A DNA stretch of 64,000 bases from Faecalibacterium prausnitzii (GCF_003324185.1 NZ_PXUP01000010.1:53153-117152), one strand, 5' to 3'; positions 9,370-18,530 are shown, counted from the stretch's first letter. Notes: generated by a model not told the origin, from the sequence alone. Numbers and translations are program-made.

Positions 9370-10530
9370 ATGGATGCGATTGCCCATACTCAGGTCAGTG
9401 TGGTCTGTCTGGTCACGCTGGCGGTCTTGCTGCGGGCGCAGCAGAAAATGCGGGATAAAAGTCTGCCCGGGCGGCTGTTCACGGCGCTGCTGTGGTCTGC
9501 CGGGGCGCTGACGATCGTAGATCATGGCAGTGCGCTGGCGCAGCTGGGCGCGTGGCAGGATCTGGGCATCCCCCTGACCTACCGGCTGAACGCCGGGGGC
9601 AGTATTCTGTTTTATCTGCTGGCGGCGTGCTGCTGCCAGCTGGTGTTTTTGTATGTGGAGGCAGAGCTGGGGCGTACATGGATGGAGGACGGCCGCAGGC
9701 TGGCGCTCAGCGCCGCACCGGTGGCGTTGCTTTTGCTGGCGCTGCTGACAGCGCGGGACGAAAACGGCTTCTGCTATCTGGATGCAGAGGGGCTGCGGGG
9801 CAGCACCCTGTTCTGGGGGGCGAAGCTGGTGGGGCTTGCCTATCTGGCGGCGGCCTTTCTCCGCTGCAGCTGGACGCTGAGCAACTGGAAGCAGGAAACA
9901 CCCAAAGAGGAACTGAAGACCCTGCTGCTGCTCGCGCTTGCGCCGGCGGCAGGCTTTTTGCTGCAAGGCTGGCTGCCCGGGCGCGGGCTGCTGTGCTGCG
10001 GCATTACGCTGGGGCTGGTGTGCGTGTATGTGCTGGTGTTGCAGACCAAGTTTACGGTGGATACCCTGACCGGCGTCAGCAACCGCATCGTGGCGCTGCG
10101 GTATCTGGAAAGCGAACTGCCCTACTACCGCCGTCACCCCAACCGCTCGCTGCACTTCCTCATGATGGACATGGATCACTTCAAGCACATCAACGATGAA
10201 TACGGCCACCTGGAGGGCGATGCCGCACTGGTGCTGCTGGCGGGCATTTTAAAAAAGGTGTGCGCCAACTATAACGGCGTGCTGGCGCGCTACGGCGGCG
10301 ATGAATTTTGCATCGCCTGCGGCTGCAACAGCGTGGAGGTGCGCACCCTGATCGCCTCCATCCAGCGGGAGCTGGACGCTGCCAACGCCGCCTCCGGAAA
10401 GCCCTACCAGATCGAGATCAGCATCGGCTGCGCCCGTCTTGAGCCGGACATTGCCACCGTGCACGACCTGATCGATAAAGCCGATCAGGAAATGTACCAC
10501 CTCAAGACCCGCAAGCGCGGAGTTTCCTAA
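9370..10530 (+). CDS. Membrane-anchored diguanylate cyclase (GGDEF)
   Basis: The protein should make cyclic di-GMP from two GTP at the inner face of the membrane. Of 386 residues, about the first 220 form six or seven hydrophobic segments with no recognised sensor. The C-terminal part is a complete GGDEF domain: DTLTGVSNR at its start, MMDMDHFKHINDEYGHLEGD, and the catalytic RYGGDEF (GGDEF at 309-313). The RxxD inhibitory site that usually sits five residues upstream is absent, so product feedback inhibition is not expected. AAAGGAGAG precedes the ATG, and the gene is monocistronic. Confidence 0.9.
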   Translation: MDAIAHTQVSVVCLVTLAVLLRAQQKMRDKSLPGRLFTALLWSAGALTIVDHGSALAQLGAWQDLGIPLTYRLNAGGSILFYLLAACCCQLVFLYVEAELGRTWMEDGRRLALSAAPVALLLLALLTARDENGFCYLDAEGLRGSTLFWGAKLVGLAYLAAAFLRCSWTLSNWKQETPKEELKTLLLLALAPAAGFLLQGWLPGRGLLCCGITLGLVCVYVLVLQTKFTVDTLTGVSNRIVALRYLESELPYYRRHPNRSLHFLMMDMDHFKHINDEYGHLEGDAALVLLAGILKKVCANYNGVLARYGGDEFCIACGCNSVEVRTLIASIQRELDAANAASGKPYQIEISIGCARLEPDIATVHDLIDKADQEMYHLKTRKRGVS

Positions 10531-10570
10531 AACAAAGAAGGCACCTGCAACCCTTCCTGTCTGTGCATTG

Positions 10571-10602
10571 GCACCCGAAGGCGTTTGCGGGTGCTTTTTC
10601 TT
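10571..10602 (+). terminator. Terminator of the GGDEF gene
   Basis: GCACCCG pairs with CGGGTGC (10588-10594), followed by TTTTTCTTT. Confidence 0.8.
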
Positions 10603-10687
10603 TGACCTGTTGAGAGCCAAGAAGCAACCCCGCAGTGCGGATGTTTCCGCAGGAAACAGGCACTGCAAATGCCGTTTCCCTCTACGA

Positions 10688-10798
10688 CCCCTCCTGTGAA
10701 AAAGCAATTTCGAAACGCCCGCAGGCGTTTCGAAATTGTAAATCAAAATAATTCTTCCGCTGAAAATGGCTAGAGCGTAGCGGAGGCCATTCAAAATC
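10688..10798 (+). repeat. Dispersed hairpin repeat C, copy 3
   Basis: CCCCTCCTGTGAAAA, a 15-bp stem CAATTTCGAAACGCC/GGCGTTTCGAAATTG with the CCGCAGG loop region, AATAATTCTTCCGCTGA, then ATGGCTAGAGCGTAGCGGAGGCCAT as an outer palindrome. It fills most of the 384-base gap between the GGDEF gene and the helicase. Confidence 0.8.
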
Positions 10799-10914
10799 AT
10801 CCCGCCCCGCGCTTTCTAAACGTTTTTTACCCTTCTGCCCTTGCATCCCGGGGTGGAACGCGGTATTCTTATAAAATAGACCGGAACCGCGACAGCACAG
10901 GGGAGGGAGACCAC

Positions 10915-13900
10915 ATGGACGCACAGGAGATCCGCACATTGCTGGGCAAGTCTATCTTTGAGCGGGCACAGAAGTACCGCAAGCGCATCCTGCAAAGCAG
11001 CTGCACCACCAACGAGGACGGGGTGCGGCACCTGACAGCGCTGGTGCAGGGCAGCGGTCCGGACTGCTATTATACGCAGGTCTGGCTGAGGGAAAACGGC
11101 AGCTTTGTCAGCGCCTCCTGCGACTGCCCCTATAACCAGAACGGCGACGGCACCTACTGTAAGCACATTGGCGCGCTGCTGCTGCAGGACGCGGAAAAGA
11201 ACCCGCCTGCCCCGGAAAAAAAGCCGGAGAGCATCCCCGGGGTGCAGCGGGGCGTGGCAGGCTTGAGCACCGAGCCCCGCAAGGACAGTTACAGCGCCGG
11301 GCTGGATATGCTGTTCGGCCGCAAGTGGCGGGGCGAGGAGCCGGAGACCGACTATGAGGCCCAGCTGCTGCTGAAGCGCTACCAGCGGGAGGATGCGCAG
11401 CCCCAGCCCCAGAACGCCGCCCAGCGCACCGGCTTTGCTCTGCTGGAACCGGAGCTTACGCCGCACAATGGCCGTATCTGGCTGCGGCTGCGGGTCTCGG
11501 ATGGCATCGGCAGGCGGCAGTATCTGGTAAAAAGCATCCCGCAGTTTCTGGATGCGATCGAGCGGGGCGAAAGCGTCAGCTACGGGAAATCGCTGGCCTT
11601 TGTGCACCGGTGGGACGCCTTTGCCCCGGATGCACAGCAGCTGCTGCGGCTGCTGCGCCGTCAGGTGAGCGCCCGGCAGGCGTTTGAAGCCGAGGGCACC
11701 ATGCGCTCCGGCTGGGAGAAAGGCCCGGCGGGCAGTCTGCCGCTGACCGGCGAGGGGCTGGATGCCCTTGTAGAACTTTACGCCGCCGAGGGCGTCGTGG
11801 GCGGCTATACCCTTAAAGAGGGCTTGCCGGTCATCAGCCTGAAGGTGGAACGCCGCAAGGGCGGCGTGCAGCTGAGCTGCACCCCGGCGCTCAGCGGGGT
11901 GCAGGGGCTGGACTATGCCTATCTGCTGGGCGAAAGCACCCTCTGGCGGATGCAGCAGGAGGAATGCCGCCGGGTGCTGCCGGTGCTGGAGACCTTTGGC
12001 GGGCGCAGCTTGTTCTTTACCAGCGCGGACGCCGCCGCTTTTTGCAGCTATGTGCTGCCGGAGCTGGGCAACCGGGTCAACATCGTGGACCCCGACCGGC
12101 TGCTGCTGAACCAGATCCCGCTGGAACCGGTGGTGCAGTTTTATCTGGATGCCGACCGGGGGCTTACCGTCACGGCCTACCCGGTCTTTCTGTACGGAGA
12201 GGACCGGGTAGCCCCCGGCGAGCCGGTGCCGCCCGACCTTTTGCGGGATGCCCGCACCGAGAACCGGGCAAAGCGGCTGCTGGAAACCTATCTGGAACCC
12301 GAGACCGGCAAGCCGGGGCATTACAGCATTTCCGGGGAAGAAGCTCTTTTCCAGCTGCTGGAAGAGGGCATTCCCGCCCTGCTGGCCATGGGCGAGGTGT
12401 ACCAGACCGATGCCTTCCGCAACTTACAAGCCGCCCCGCCTAAAATTTCGGTGGGGGTGTCGGTGCACGGCAGTGTGCTGGATCTGGAGGTGGACACCGG
12501 CGCGTTCCCGGTGGAGGAACTGCGGGAGCTTTTGCAGTCCCTGCACCAGAAAAAGCGCTACCACCGTCTGCGGGACGGCAGTCTGCTGCGGCTGGACGAC
12601 AGTCTGGAAGGGCTGGACGAGCTGAACGACACGCTGGAGCTTTCCGGTGCAAAGTTGAAGGACGGCCACGCCGCCTTGCCGCTCTACCGCGCCCCCACGC
12701 TGGACTGGGCGCTTTCGGGGCAGAACGGCCTGCGGTTCGACCGGGACGATGCTTTCCGGCGCATCAGCCGCAGCTTCCACGCCGTGCGGGACAGCGAATA
12801 TACCCCGCCGCTCTCGCTGCAAAAGACTCTGCGCAAATATCAGCGGGACGGCTACCGCTGGCTGCGCACGCTGGACGGCTACGGCATGGGCGGCATTCTG
12901 GCGGACGATATGGGTCTGGGCAAGACCGTGCAGGTGCTCAGCTACCTGCTGGCCATGAAGGAGGGCGGGCAGCAGCTGCCCAGCCTCATCGTCTGCCCGG
13001 CGTCGCTGGTGCTGAACTGGCAGGAGGAATGCCAGAAGTTCACCCCGCAGCTGCAAAGTGTTGCCATGGACGGTGATGCCGCCCACCGTGCCGCGCTGGT
13101 CGATGGGTGGGCGCAGGCGGACATCGTCATCACCAGCTACGACCTGCTGCGCCGGGACGAAAAACTGTATGCCGGGCAAAGCTTTTACGCCTGCATTCTG
13201 GACGAAGCGCAGGCCATCAAAAACCACACCACCCAGAAATACAAGGCGGTGTGCCGGGTGAACAGCCGGGTGCGCTTTGCCCTGACCGGCACCCCGGTGG
13301 AGAACCGCTTGGGCGAACTGTGGAGCATCTTCTCCTTTTTGATGCCGGGGTATCTGCCCCCCTACAAGACCTTCTGCGCCCGGTTTGAAAAGCCCATCGT
13401 GCAGGACGAGGATGCCAACGCCGTGCGGCGGCTGAACCAGTTCACCGGCCCCTTCATCCTGCGGCGCATGAAGTCCGAGGTGCTGCGGGAGCTGCCGCCC
13501 AAAACGGAGAATGTGCGCCGCGTTGAGTTGGAGACCGAGCAGCGCAAGCTGTATCTGGCAGCGGTGGTGGACGCCCGCGAAAAGCTGCGGGCGGCAAAGC
13601 CGGAGGACAAGATGACCGTGTTCGCCGTGCTGATGCGGCTGCGGGAGATCTGCTGTGACCCGCGCCTCGTGGCGGACGACTGGACCGGCAGCAGCGCCAA
13701 GCTGGAGGCCTGTCTGGAGCTTGTCACCGAGGCGGTGGCGGGCGGACACCGCATTCTGCTGTTCAGCCAGTTCACCTCCATGCTGGAGCTGCTGGCAAAG
13801 CGGCTGGACGAGGCCGGGGTGAGCCACTTCACCCTGCAAGGCTCTACCCCGAAGCCGGTGCGTGCCGAGCAGGTGCGCCGGTTCAATCAGGGCGAGGCAG

Positions 13901-14211
13901 ACGTCTTTCTGATCTCGCTGCGGGCGGGCGGCACAGGTCTCAACCTGACCGCTGCCGATATCGTCATCCACTACGACCCGTGGTGGAACCTTGCCGCGCA
14001 GAATCAGGCCACCGACCGCGCCTACCGCATCGGTCAGCGCAACCCGGTGCAGGTGTACCGGCTGATCGCGCAGGACACCATTGAGGAAAAGATCGTGGAG
14101 CTGCAACAGGCCAAGCAGTCGCTGGCCGACACCGTTACCGGCGGGGCAGACGGCGCGATTTTGTCTATGAACCCCGAACAGCTGCTGCAGCTGCTGGGAG
14201 AAGAAGCATAA
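10915..14211 (+). CDS. SWIM zinc-finger SNF2-family DEAD/DEAH helicase
   Basis: This 1098-residue Swi2/Snf2-type ATPase probably translocates on double-stranded DNA or remodels DNA-protein complexes; the bacterial members have no settled role. A SWIM zinc finger lies at the N-terminus (C69-x-C71, then C82-x-H84). A long middle region leads to the two RecA-like lobes. Motif I is DDMGLGKT near 664-671, motif II is DEAQ near 763, and motif VI is QATDRAYRIGQ near 1031-1041. The ATG follows GGGAGGGAGA. A dipeptidase gene begins 15 bases downstream, suggesting co-transcription without an obvious functional link. Confidence 0.92.
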   Translation: MDAQEIRTLLGKSIFERAQKYRKRILQSSCTTNEDGVRHLTALVQGSGPDCYYTQVWLRENGSFVSASCDCPYNQNGDGTYCKHIGALLLQDAEKNPPAPEKKPESIPGVQRGVAGLSTEPRKDSYSAGLDMLFGRKWRGEEPETDYEAQLLLKRYQREDAQPQPQNAAQRTGFALLEPELTPHNGRIWLRLRVSDGIGRRQYLVKSIPQFLDAIERGESVSYGKSLAFVHRWDAFAPDAQQLLRLLRRQVSARQAFEAEGTMRSGWEKGPAGSLPLTGEGLDALVELYAAEGVVGGYTLKEGLPVISLKVERRKGGVQLSCTPALSGVQGLDYAYLLGESTLWRMQQEECRRVLPVLETFGGRSLFFTSADAAAFCSYVLPELGNRVNIVDPDRLLLNQIPLEPVVQFYLDADRGLTVTAYPVFLYGEDRVAPGEPVPPDLLRDARTENRAKRLLETYLEPETGKPGHYSISGEEALFQLLEEGIPALLAMGEVYQTDAFRNLQAAPPKISVGVSVHGSVLDLEVDTGAFPVEELRELLQSLHQKKRYHRLRDGSLLRLDDSLEGLDELNDTLELSGAKLKDGHAALPLYRAPTLDWALSGQNGLRFDRDDAFRRISRSFHAVRDSEYTPPLSLQKTLRKYQRDGYRWLRTLDGYGMGGILADDMGLGKTVQVLSYLLAMKEGGQQLPSLIVCPASLVLNWQEECQKFTPQLQSVAMDGDAAHRAALVDGWAQADIVITSYDLLRRDEKLYAGQSFYACILDEAQAIKNHTTQKYKAVCRVNSRVRFALTGTPVENRLGELWSIFSFLMPGYLPPYKTFCARFEKPIVQDEDANAVRRLNQFTGPFILRRMKSEVLRELPPKTENVRRVELETEQRKLYLAAVVDAREKLRAAKPEDKMTVFAVLMRLREICCDPRLVADDWTGSSAKLEACLELVTEAVAGGHRILLFSQFTSMLELLAKRLDEAGVSHFTLQGSTPKPVRAEQVRRFNQGEADVFLISLRAGGTGLNLTAADIVIHYDPWWNLAAQNQATDRAYRIGQRNPVQVYRLIAQDTIEEKIVELQQAKQSLADTVTGGADGAILSMNPEQLLQLLGEEA

Positions 14212-14226
14212 AGGAGTGTATCCATC

Positions 14227-15216
14227 ATGAAGGTTTGGGATCTGCATTGCGATACCCTGTACGAACTGCGCCGCGCCGAAAAGGCGGGCGCACCCAAAAG
14301 CTTTTTGCACAACGATCTGCATATCGACCTTGAAAAATTGCAGCAGGGGGATTATCTGCTGCAATGCTTTGCGGCCTATGTGGATCTGGCCGACCCCGCT
14401 CCCGGGGCCGACCCGCTGGTAAGCGTGCTGGAAGAGATCGACATCTTCAAGCGGCTCATGGCGGCTTACCCGGAAAAGATCGCCCCGGTGTACACCGCCG
14501 CCGACCTTGAGCGCAACCGCGCCGAGGGCAAACTCAGCGCCATGCTGACGGTGGAAGAGGGCGGCTGCTGCAAGGGCAGTCTGGGCGTGCTGCGGCGGCT
14601 GCAGGAGCTGGGCGTGCGCATGATGACCCTGACATGGAACTACCCCAACGAGCTGGCAGCCCCCAACGCAAACCCCGGCGGGCCGCTGGTGGCCAACACC
14701 GAGACCGGTCTGACCGAGCGGGGCTTTGCCTTTTTGGAGGAGATGGAAAAGCTGCACATCACCGCAGACGTGAGCCACCTTTCCGATAAGGGCTTCTGGG
14801 ACATCGCAAACCACAGCACCCGTCCCTTTGCGGCAAGTCATTCCAACTGCCGTGCCCTGTCGCCCCACAACCGCAACCTGACCGATGAGATGATCCGCGC
14901 ACTGGCAGAAAAGGGTGGCATTGCAGGGCTGAATTACTGCGCTTCCTTTGTGGACGCAGACTCGGCACATCCGAAGCTTTGCCGCAGCACGGTGGAACGG
15001 CTGGCAAAGCACGCCGCACACTTCAAGCAGGTGGGCGGCATTGAGGTCATCAGCCTTGGCAGCGATTTTGACGGCATTGGCGGTCAGCACGAGCTGGAAA
15101 CGGCGGCAGATATGCCGCTGCTGGCCGAGGCACTGCGCCGCGAGGGCTTTACCGAGGACGAGGTGGAGGCCATCTACTGGCGCAACGCATACCGCTTCTT
15201 TAAAAACAATCTGTAA
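14227..15216 (+). CDS. Membrane dipeptidase (peptidase family M19)
   Basis: This zinc dipeptidase of the renal-dipeptidase family hydrolyses dipeptides, in bacteria often including D-amino-acid-containing ones. The 329-residue protein has the N-terminal zinc ligands in DLHCDT (H7, D9), the bridging glutamate in LTVEEGG (near 111), histidines in DVSHLSDKGF and ASHSNCR, and the family signature SLGSDFDGIGG near the C-terminus. There is no signal peptide, so it acts in the cytoplasm. AAAGGAG lies before the ATG. It is the second gene after the SNF2 helicase. Confidence 0.9.
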   Translation: MKVWDLHCDTLYELRRAEKAGAPKSFLHNDLHIDLEKLQQGDYLLQCFAAYVDLADPAPGADPLVSVLEEIDIFKRLMAAYPEKIAPVYTAADLERNRAEGKLSAMLTVEEGGCCKGSLGVLRRLQELGVRMMTLTWNYPNELAAPNANPGGPLVANTETGLTERGFAFLEEMEKLHITADVSHLSDKGFWDIANHSTRPFAASHSNCRALSPHNRNLTDEMIRALAEKGGIAGLNYCASFVDADSAHPKLCRSTVERLAKHAAHFKQVGGIEVISLGSDFDGIGGQHELETAADMPLLAEALRREGFTEDEVEAIYWRNAYRFFKNNL

Positions 15217-15376
15217 TAAAACGGCTTAAAATTGCAAAAAAATGCCCGGAGATGCCCTGCTGTGTGCGGGTGTCCCGGGCTGTGTATTGCCCTGCGAGGG
15301 GAGGTTTTATATGGTCTGAGGCGCGCGTCCCCTGAAAAAGAACAAACGACTTGGAAAGATAAGAGGAATTATAACA
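15217..15376 (+). promoter_or_regulatory. Gene-free, hairpin-rich leader upstream of the TauE/SafE gene
   Basis: Between the dipeptidase and the transporter lies a GC-rich stretch able to fold. TGCCCGG near 15243 can pair with CCGGGC near 15280 around a nested GCCC/GGGT stem. GGGGA near 15299 can pair with TCCCC near 15330. It could be the dipeptidase terminator region plus a structured 5' leader. I do not recognise a known riboswitch in it. Confidence 0.35.
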
Positions 15377-16150
15377 ATGGGTATCACAATCTCGCCGTGG
15401 ATGATGGCGTTTCTCATGCTGATGACCGGCTTTGCAGGCTTTGTGGATTCGGCAGCCGGCGGCGGCGGGCTGATCAGTCTGCCGGCCTATCTGTTTGCCG
15501 GGCTGCCGCCCCACTACACCTATGCCACCAACAAGTTCAGCGCCGCTTGCGGCACCACCTTTGCCACGGCAAACTTTTTCAAAAGCGGTGCCATGAACGT
15601 GAAGGTGGGTGTTCTTGCAGCCATCGGCAGCTTTGCGGGCAGTGCGCTGGGCGCGCACATCGTGCTGCTGCTCAGCGATGAGATGCTGCGCACCATGATG
15701 TTCATCATCCTGCCGGTGGCGGCGGTCATCATTCTGTGGCAGCGCAACCTGCCGGACGAGAACCGGGACGACGGCACGCTGGACCTGAAAAAGATTTTAC
15801 TGGCGCTGGCCATCGGCTTTGGCATCGGTCTGTACGACGGCGTCATGGGCCCGGGCACCGGCACCTTTGCCATCATTGCCTTTACCACCCTGATGGGCTT
15901 TGACCTGCGCACTGCCAACGGCAACGGCAAGGTGCTCAATCTGGCCAGCAACTACGCCAGCCTGTTCACCTACCTGATGAACGGTCTGGTGGTGTTCCAC
16001 ATCGGCATCCCCTGCGCCGTCAGCAACATTCTGGGCAACCTGCTGGGCTCCCATTTTGCCCTGAAAAAGGGTGCCCGCTTTATCCGCCCCATGATGCTGG
16101 TGGTGCTGGTGCTGCTGCTGGGCAAGCTGATCTCGGACGCGGTGCTGTAA
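15377..16150 (+). CDS. TauE/SafE family sulfite/organosulfonate-type exporter
   Basis: The 257-residue membrane protein belongs to the TauE/SafE (DUF81) family of anion permeases, whose members move sulfite, sulfonates or related organic anions. About eight hydrophobic segments are visible in two repeated halves. Each half has the family's Gly-rich motif: FVDSAAGGGGLISLPA with ATNKFSA in the first, GLYDGVMGPGTGTF with GNGKVLNLASN in the second. The start is supported by AGAGGAATTATAAC. The substrate cannot be read from the sequence, and no sulfur genes are adjacent. Confidence 0.88.
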   Translation: MGITISPWMMAFLMLMTGFAGFVDSAAGGGGLISLPAYLFAGLPPHYTYATNKFSAACGTTFATANFFKSGAMNVKVGVLAAIGSFAGSALGAHIVLLLSDEMLRTMMFIILPVAAVIILWQRNLPDENRDDGTLDLKKILLALAIGFGIGLYDGVMGPGTGTFAIIAFTTLMGFDLRTANGNGKVLNLASNYASLFTYLMNGLVVFHIGIPCAVSNILGNLLGSHFALKKGARFIRPMMLVVLVLLLGKLISDAVL

Positions 16151-16164
16151 GGGCAAGGCGGGAC

Positions 16165-16272
16165 GATTTGGAATGGTCTCCGCTTTGCTCTGGCCATAAT
16201 CAGCGGAAAGAATATTTTATTTGTAGTTCCGAAACGCCTGCGGGCGTTTCGGAACTACTTTTTCACGGGTAA
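16165..16272 (-). repeat. Dispersed hairpin repeat C, copy 4 (inverted)
   Basis: Read on the minus strand it gives the same layout as copies 1-3. CCGTGAAAAAGTAG is followed by a stem GTTCCGAAACGCC/GGCGTTTCGGAAC with CCGCAGG at the loop, then TATTCTTTCCGCTGATTATGG and the closing palindrome GGCCAGAGCAAAGCGGAGACC. Confidence 0.8.
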
Positions 16273-16277
16273 AAATA

Positions 16278-16314
16278 AAGTCGGGCAGCCCGCGGGCTGT
16301 CCGACTTGTTTTTG
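16278..16314. terminator. Bidirectional terminator between TauE/SafE and degV
   Basis: AAGTCGGGCAGCCC pairs with GGGCTGTCCGACTT. T-rich sequence follows on both strands (GTTTTT on plus, TTTATTTTT on minus), so it can serve both convergent genes. Confidence 0.8.
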
Positions 16315-16324
16315 CGAATAGGTT

Positions 16325-17182
16325 TTATTCCAGCGTCAGCTCTTTATCAAAGAACGCGATGCCGAATGCGCCGGGGCCGGTGTGGGTGCCGATGACGCAG
16401 CCGATCTGGCGCACCAGCGGTGCGTCCAGATGCAGGTTGTCCTGCAGGTAGGTCAGCAGCGGCTGCAGCTCCCGGTGGTTGACGGTGTAGCCCAGCAGCG
16501 GGGTGTAGTCCGGGTGGATGCCGCCCATCTCGTCGATCTTTTTGAACAGCGCCACATACACGCCGGGCAGACCGCGTGCTTTACCGGCCAGCGCCACCTT
16601 GCCCTCTATGACGGCGAGGATGGGCTTGATGCCCAGCATACCGCCCGCCACAGCGGCGGCGGCGGACAGTCTGCCGCCCTTGCGCAGGTACTTCAGATCG
16701 TCCACGGCAGCTACCAGATGCAGGTGCTGCTTGGCCTTTTCCAGATCGGCGGCGATCTGGGTGATCGTCTTACCGGCGTCCCGCAGCTGCACAGCCAGCC
16801 GCACCAGCAAGGACTGCCCCAGACAGACGTTCTCGGTGTTCACGAACACCACATTATCCACGTTGGCAAGGTCGGCAGCAAGTCTGGCGCACTGACCGGT
16901 GCCGGACAGCGCATCGGACAAAAAGATGCCCAGCACCTCGTCCCCGGCGGCAGCAGCGTCCAGATACAGCCGCTCGAACTGCTCCGGGCTGGGCTGGCTG
17001 GTGGTGGGCAGCTTGCGGCAGGCTGCCAGATGGGTATAGTATTCGCTGGGGGTCATGTCGATGCCGTCCCGCAGGACGGTGCCGTCCTCCAGCGTCACGT
17101 TCAGGGGGATCACGGTCACGCCCAGCTGCTGCGCCTCGGCGGGCAGGATGTCGCAGGCGGAATCGGTGAGGATACGGATCAT
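16325..17182 (-). CDS. DegV family fatty-acid-binding protein
   Basis: DegV-family (FakB-like) proteins bind a fatty acid and, with FakA kinase, present it for phosphorylation to acyl phosphate. The 285-residue product has the N-terminal ILTDSACDI, the TTSQPSPEQF loop, LSDALSGTGQCAR, and KYLRKGGRLS followed by KPILAVIEGKV. Length is normal. GGAGG precedes the ATG, and a consensus promoter lies just upstream. No fakA is visible nearby. Confidence 0.9.
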   Translation of the reverse strand: MIRILTDSACDILPAEAQQLGVTVIPLNVTLEDGTVLRDGIDMTPSEYYTHLAACRKLPTTSQPSPEQFERLYLDAAAAGDEVLGIFLSDALSGTGQCARLAADLANVDNVVFVNTENVCLGQSLLVRLAVQLRDAGKTITQIAADLEKAKQHLHLVAAVDDLKYLRKGGRLSAAAAVAGGMLGIKPILAVIEGKVALAGKARGLPGVYVALFKKIDEMGGIHPDYTPLLGYTVNHRELQPLLTYLQDNLHLDAPLVRQIGCVIGTHTGPGAFGIAFFDKELTLE

Positions 17183-17249
17183 AATAATACCTCCGGTCTA
17201 CCGGTAAAATACAGTATACGCAACGCTTTTATCAAAAAGGTTGGAAATT

Positions 17250-17279
17250 ATTATACCACCATTTAGGGCGATGTGTCAA
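17250..17279 (-). promoter_or_regulatory. Sigma-A promoter of degV
   Basis: On the minus strand TTGACA (17279-17274) and TATAAT (17255-17250) have an 18-base spacer, both perfect consensus. Confidence 0.8.
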
Positions 17280-17317
17280 TGATTTGCATAAATTTGCCGC
17301 GACAGAACGCCCAAACC

Positions 17318-17347
17318 TTGCGCACCCGGCGGCAGATATGGTACTAT
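17318..17347 (+). promoter_or_regulatory. Candidate promoter of the CPBP-tadA operon
   Basis: TTGCGC (17318-17323) and TACTAT (17342-17347) have an 18-base spacer, 40 bases before the start codon. Confidence 0.6.
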
Positions 17348-17386
17348 AACCGGGAACGAATCACAGCAGGAGGAGGGAGACCGACC

Positions 17387-17776
17387 ATGCACAAGCTGAA
17401 CCCCCGCACCGCCGCGCTGCTTTCGGCCTTTGGCTGGGCGGTGGGGTATCTGCTGGCGGGCAAGGTGCTGGCGGTGTTGCTGCCCGTGCCGCCCGGCGGC
17501 GCGGCGCGTTTCTGCCGGGTCTGCCTGCTGGCTCCGCTGGCGGAGGAAGGGGTGTTCCGGGGCGCAGTGCAGCGCCGGGCGCAGCCGCTGGGCAGGGGAC
17601 AGGCTATTCTTTTGCAGGCGGTGCTGTTCGCCTTGCAGCACGGCAGCGCTGCCGCCATGGCCTATGCGCTGGTGTGCGGGCTGGGTCTGGGGTGGCTGGC
17701 CGACCGCACCGGGCATCTCTGGCCGGGGGTGCTGCTGCACAGCGCAAACAATCTGCTGGTGCTGGCGATGGGATGA
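17387..17776 (+). CDS. CPBP (CAAX/Abi) family intramembrane metalloprotease, short form
   Basis: This 129-residue membrane protein is a minimal CPBP-family protease of the Rce1/CAAX type. The three catalytic motifs are intact: E53-E54-x3-R58 (EEGVFRG), H85 (FALQHG) and H118 (LLHSANN). Three or four hydrophobic segments are seen, fewer than the usual six to eight. The ATG follows AGGAGGGAGA; the frame continues upstream but crosses the promoter, so earlier starts are unlikely. It runs into tadA with a gap of a few bases. The substrate is unknown. Confidence 0.82.
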   Translation: MHKLNPRTAALLSAFGWAVGYLLAGKVLAVLLPVPPGGAARFCRVCLLAPLAEEGVFRGAVQRRAQPLGRGQAILLQAVLFALQHGSAAAMAYALVCGLGLGWLADRTGHLWPGVLLHSANNLLVLAMG

Positions 17777-17789
17777 GAGGATGGAATAC

Positions 17790-18290
17790 ATGACCGATTT
17801 TGAACTGATGGGTCTTGCGCTGGAAGAAGCCGCCAAAGCCGCCGCCTTGGGCGAGGTGCCGGTGGGCGCGGTGGTGGCGCGGCACGGCGAGGTGATCGCC
17901 ACGGCGCACAACACCCGGGAGACCGAGAAAAACGCCCTGCACCACGCGGAGCTGCTGGCCATCGACGCTGCCTGCAAGGCGCTGGGCGGCTGGCGGCTGT
18001 GGGAGTGCGAGCTGTTCGTCACCTTAGAGCCCTGCCCTATGTGCGCGGGCGGCATCATCAACAGCCGTCTGCGCCGGGTGGTGTACGGTGCTGCCGACAC
18101 CAAAGCCGGGTGCTGCGGCTCGGTGACCGACCTGTTTGCGCTGCCATTCAACCACCATCCGGTGGTGGAAAAGGGGCTGCGGGAGGCCGAGGCGCAGCAG
18201 CTTTTGCAGGCATTTTTTGTTTCCCTGCGGGAAAAGCGGGCGGGCAGACCCCGCTGGAAGCCCCCGGTGCCCGAAAACAGGGGAAAATAA
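17790..18290 (+). CDS. tadA: tRNA-specific adenosine deaminase TadA
   Basis: TadA deaminates the wobble adenosine of tRNA-Arg(ACG) to inosine. The ~166-residue protein has the zinc deaminase motifs HAE (52-54) with the catalytic glutamate E54, and PCPMCAGG with zinc ligands C82 and C85. It also has VPVGAVVARHGEVIATAHN and the downstream RLRRVVYGA. The ATG at 17790 is chosen because GAGAGG ends nine bases upstream; an in-frame ATG at 17781 touches that site. It overlaps transcriptionally with the CPBP gene and is closed by a terminator at 18302. Confidence 0.93.
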   Translation: MTDFELMGLALEEAAKAAALGEVPVGAVVARHGEVIATAHNTRETEKNALHHAELLAIDAACKALGGWRLWECELFVTLEPCPMCAGGIINSRLRRVVYGAADTKAGCCGSVTDLFALPFNHHPVVEKGLREAEAQQLLQAFFVSLREKRAGRPRWKPPVPENRGK

Positions 18291-18301
18291 GGAAAAATAG
18301 T

Positions 18302-18339
18302 GGGAACTGCGTAAAAAATTGCAGTTCCCACTTTCTTTT
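18302..18339 (+). terminator. Terminator of tadA
   Basis: GGGAACTGC pairs with GCAGTTCCC (18321-18329), followed by ACTTTCTTTTT. Confidence 0.85.
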
Positions 18340-18360
18340 TGGGCTGGATTGTGGTATATT

Positions 18361-18530
18361 ATTCAATGGAATCTTGTCGAAACCCATCGCAACTGCAGGC
18401 AGGCACGCCAAAGCACCGGACCTTTGCCGGACACATAAACGGAACGCTGCACTGTCTGGGGATGGGCACAGGGTTTTTCCGGTTTGGGCACTGCGCCCGG
18501 CCGAGAATACCGAACAGGAGGGATACACTC
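18361..18530 (+). promoter_or_regulatory. 170-base leader upstream of the SDR gene
   Basis: TATATT at 18355-18360 is a plausible -10 box with a poor -35. The 170 bases that follow contain local inverted repeats (CCGGACCTTTGCCGG; CCTGT...ACAGG-like pairs) and end in the AGGAGGG ribosome site. No known RNA family is recognised. Confidence 0.3.

Noticed and set aside
12424..15090. 888-codon open frame on the minus strand opposite the SNF2 helicase and dipeptidase
   Set aside because: It mirrors GC-rich codons of two clear plus-strand genes, has no ribosome site or known motif, and spans their junction. The same holds for long antisense frames opposite rpoD (18363-20915) and glgP (28112-30343).
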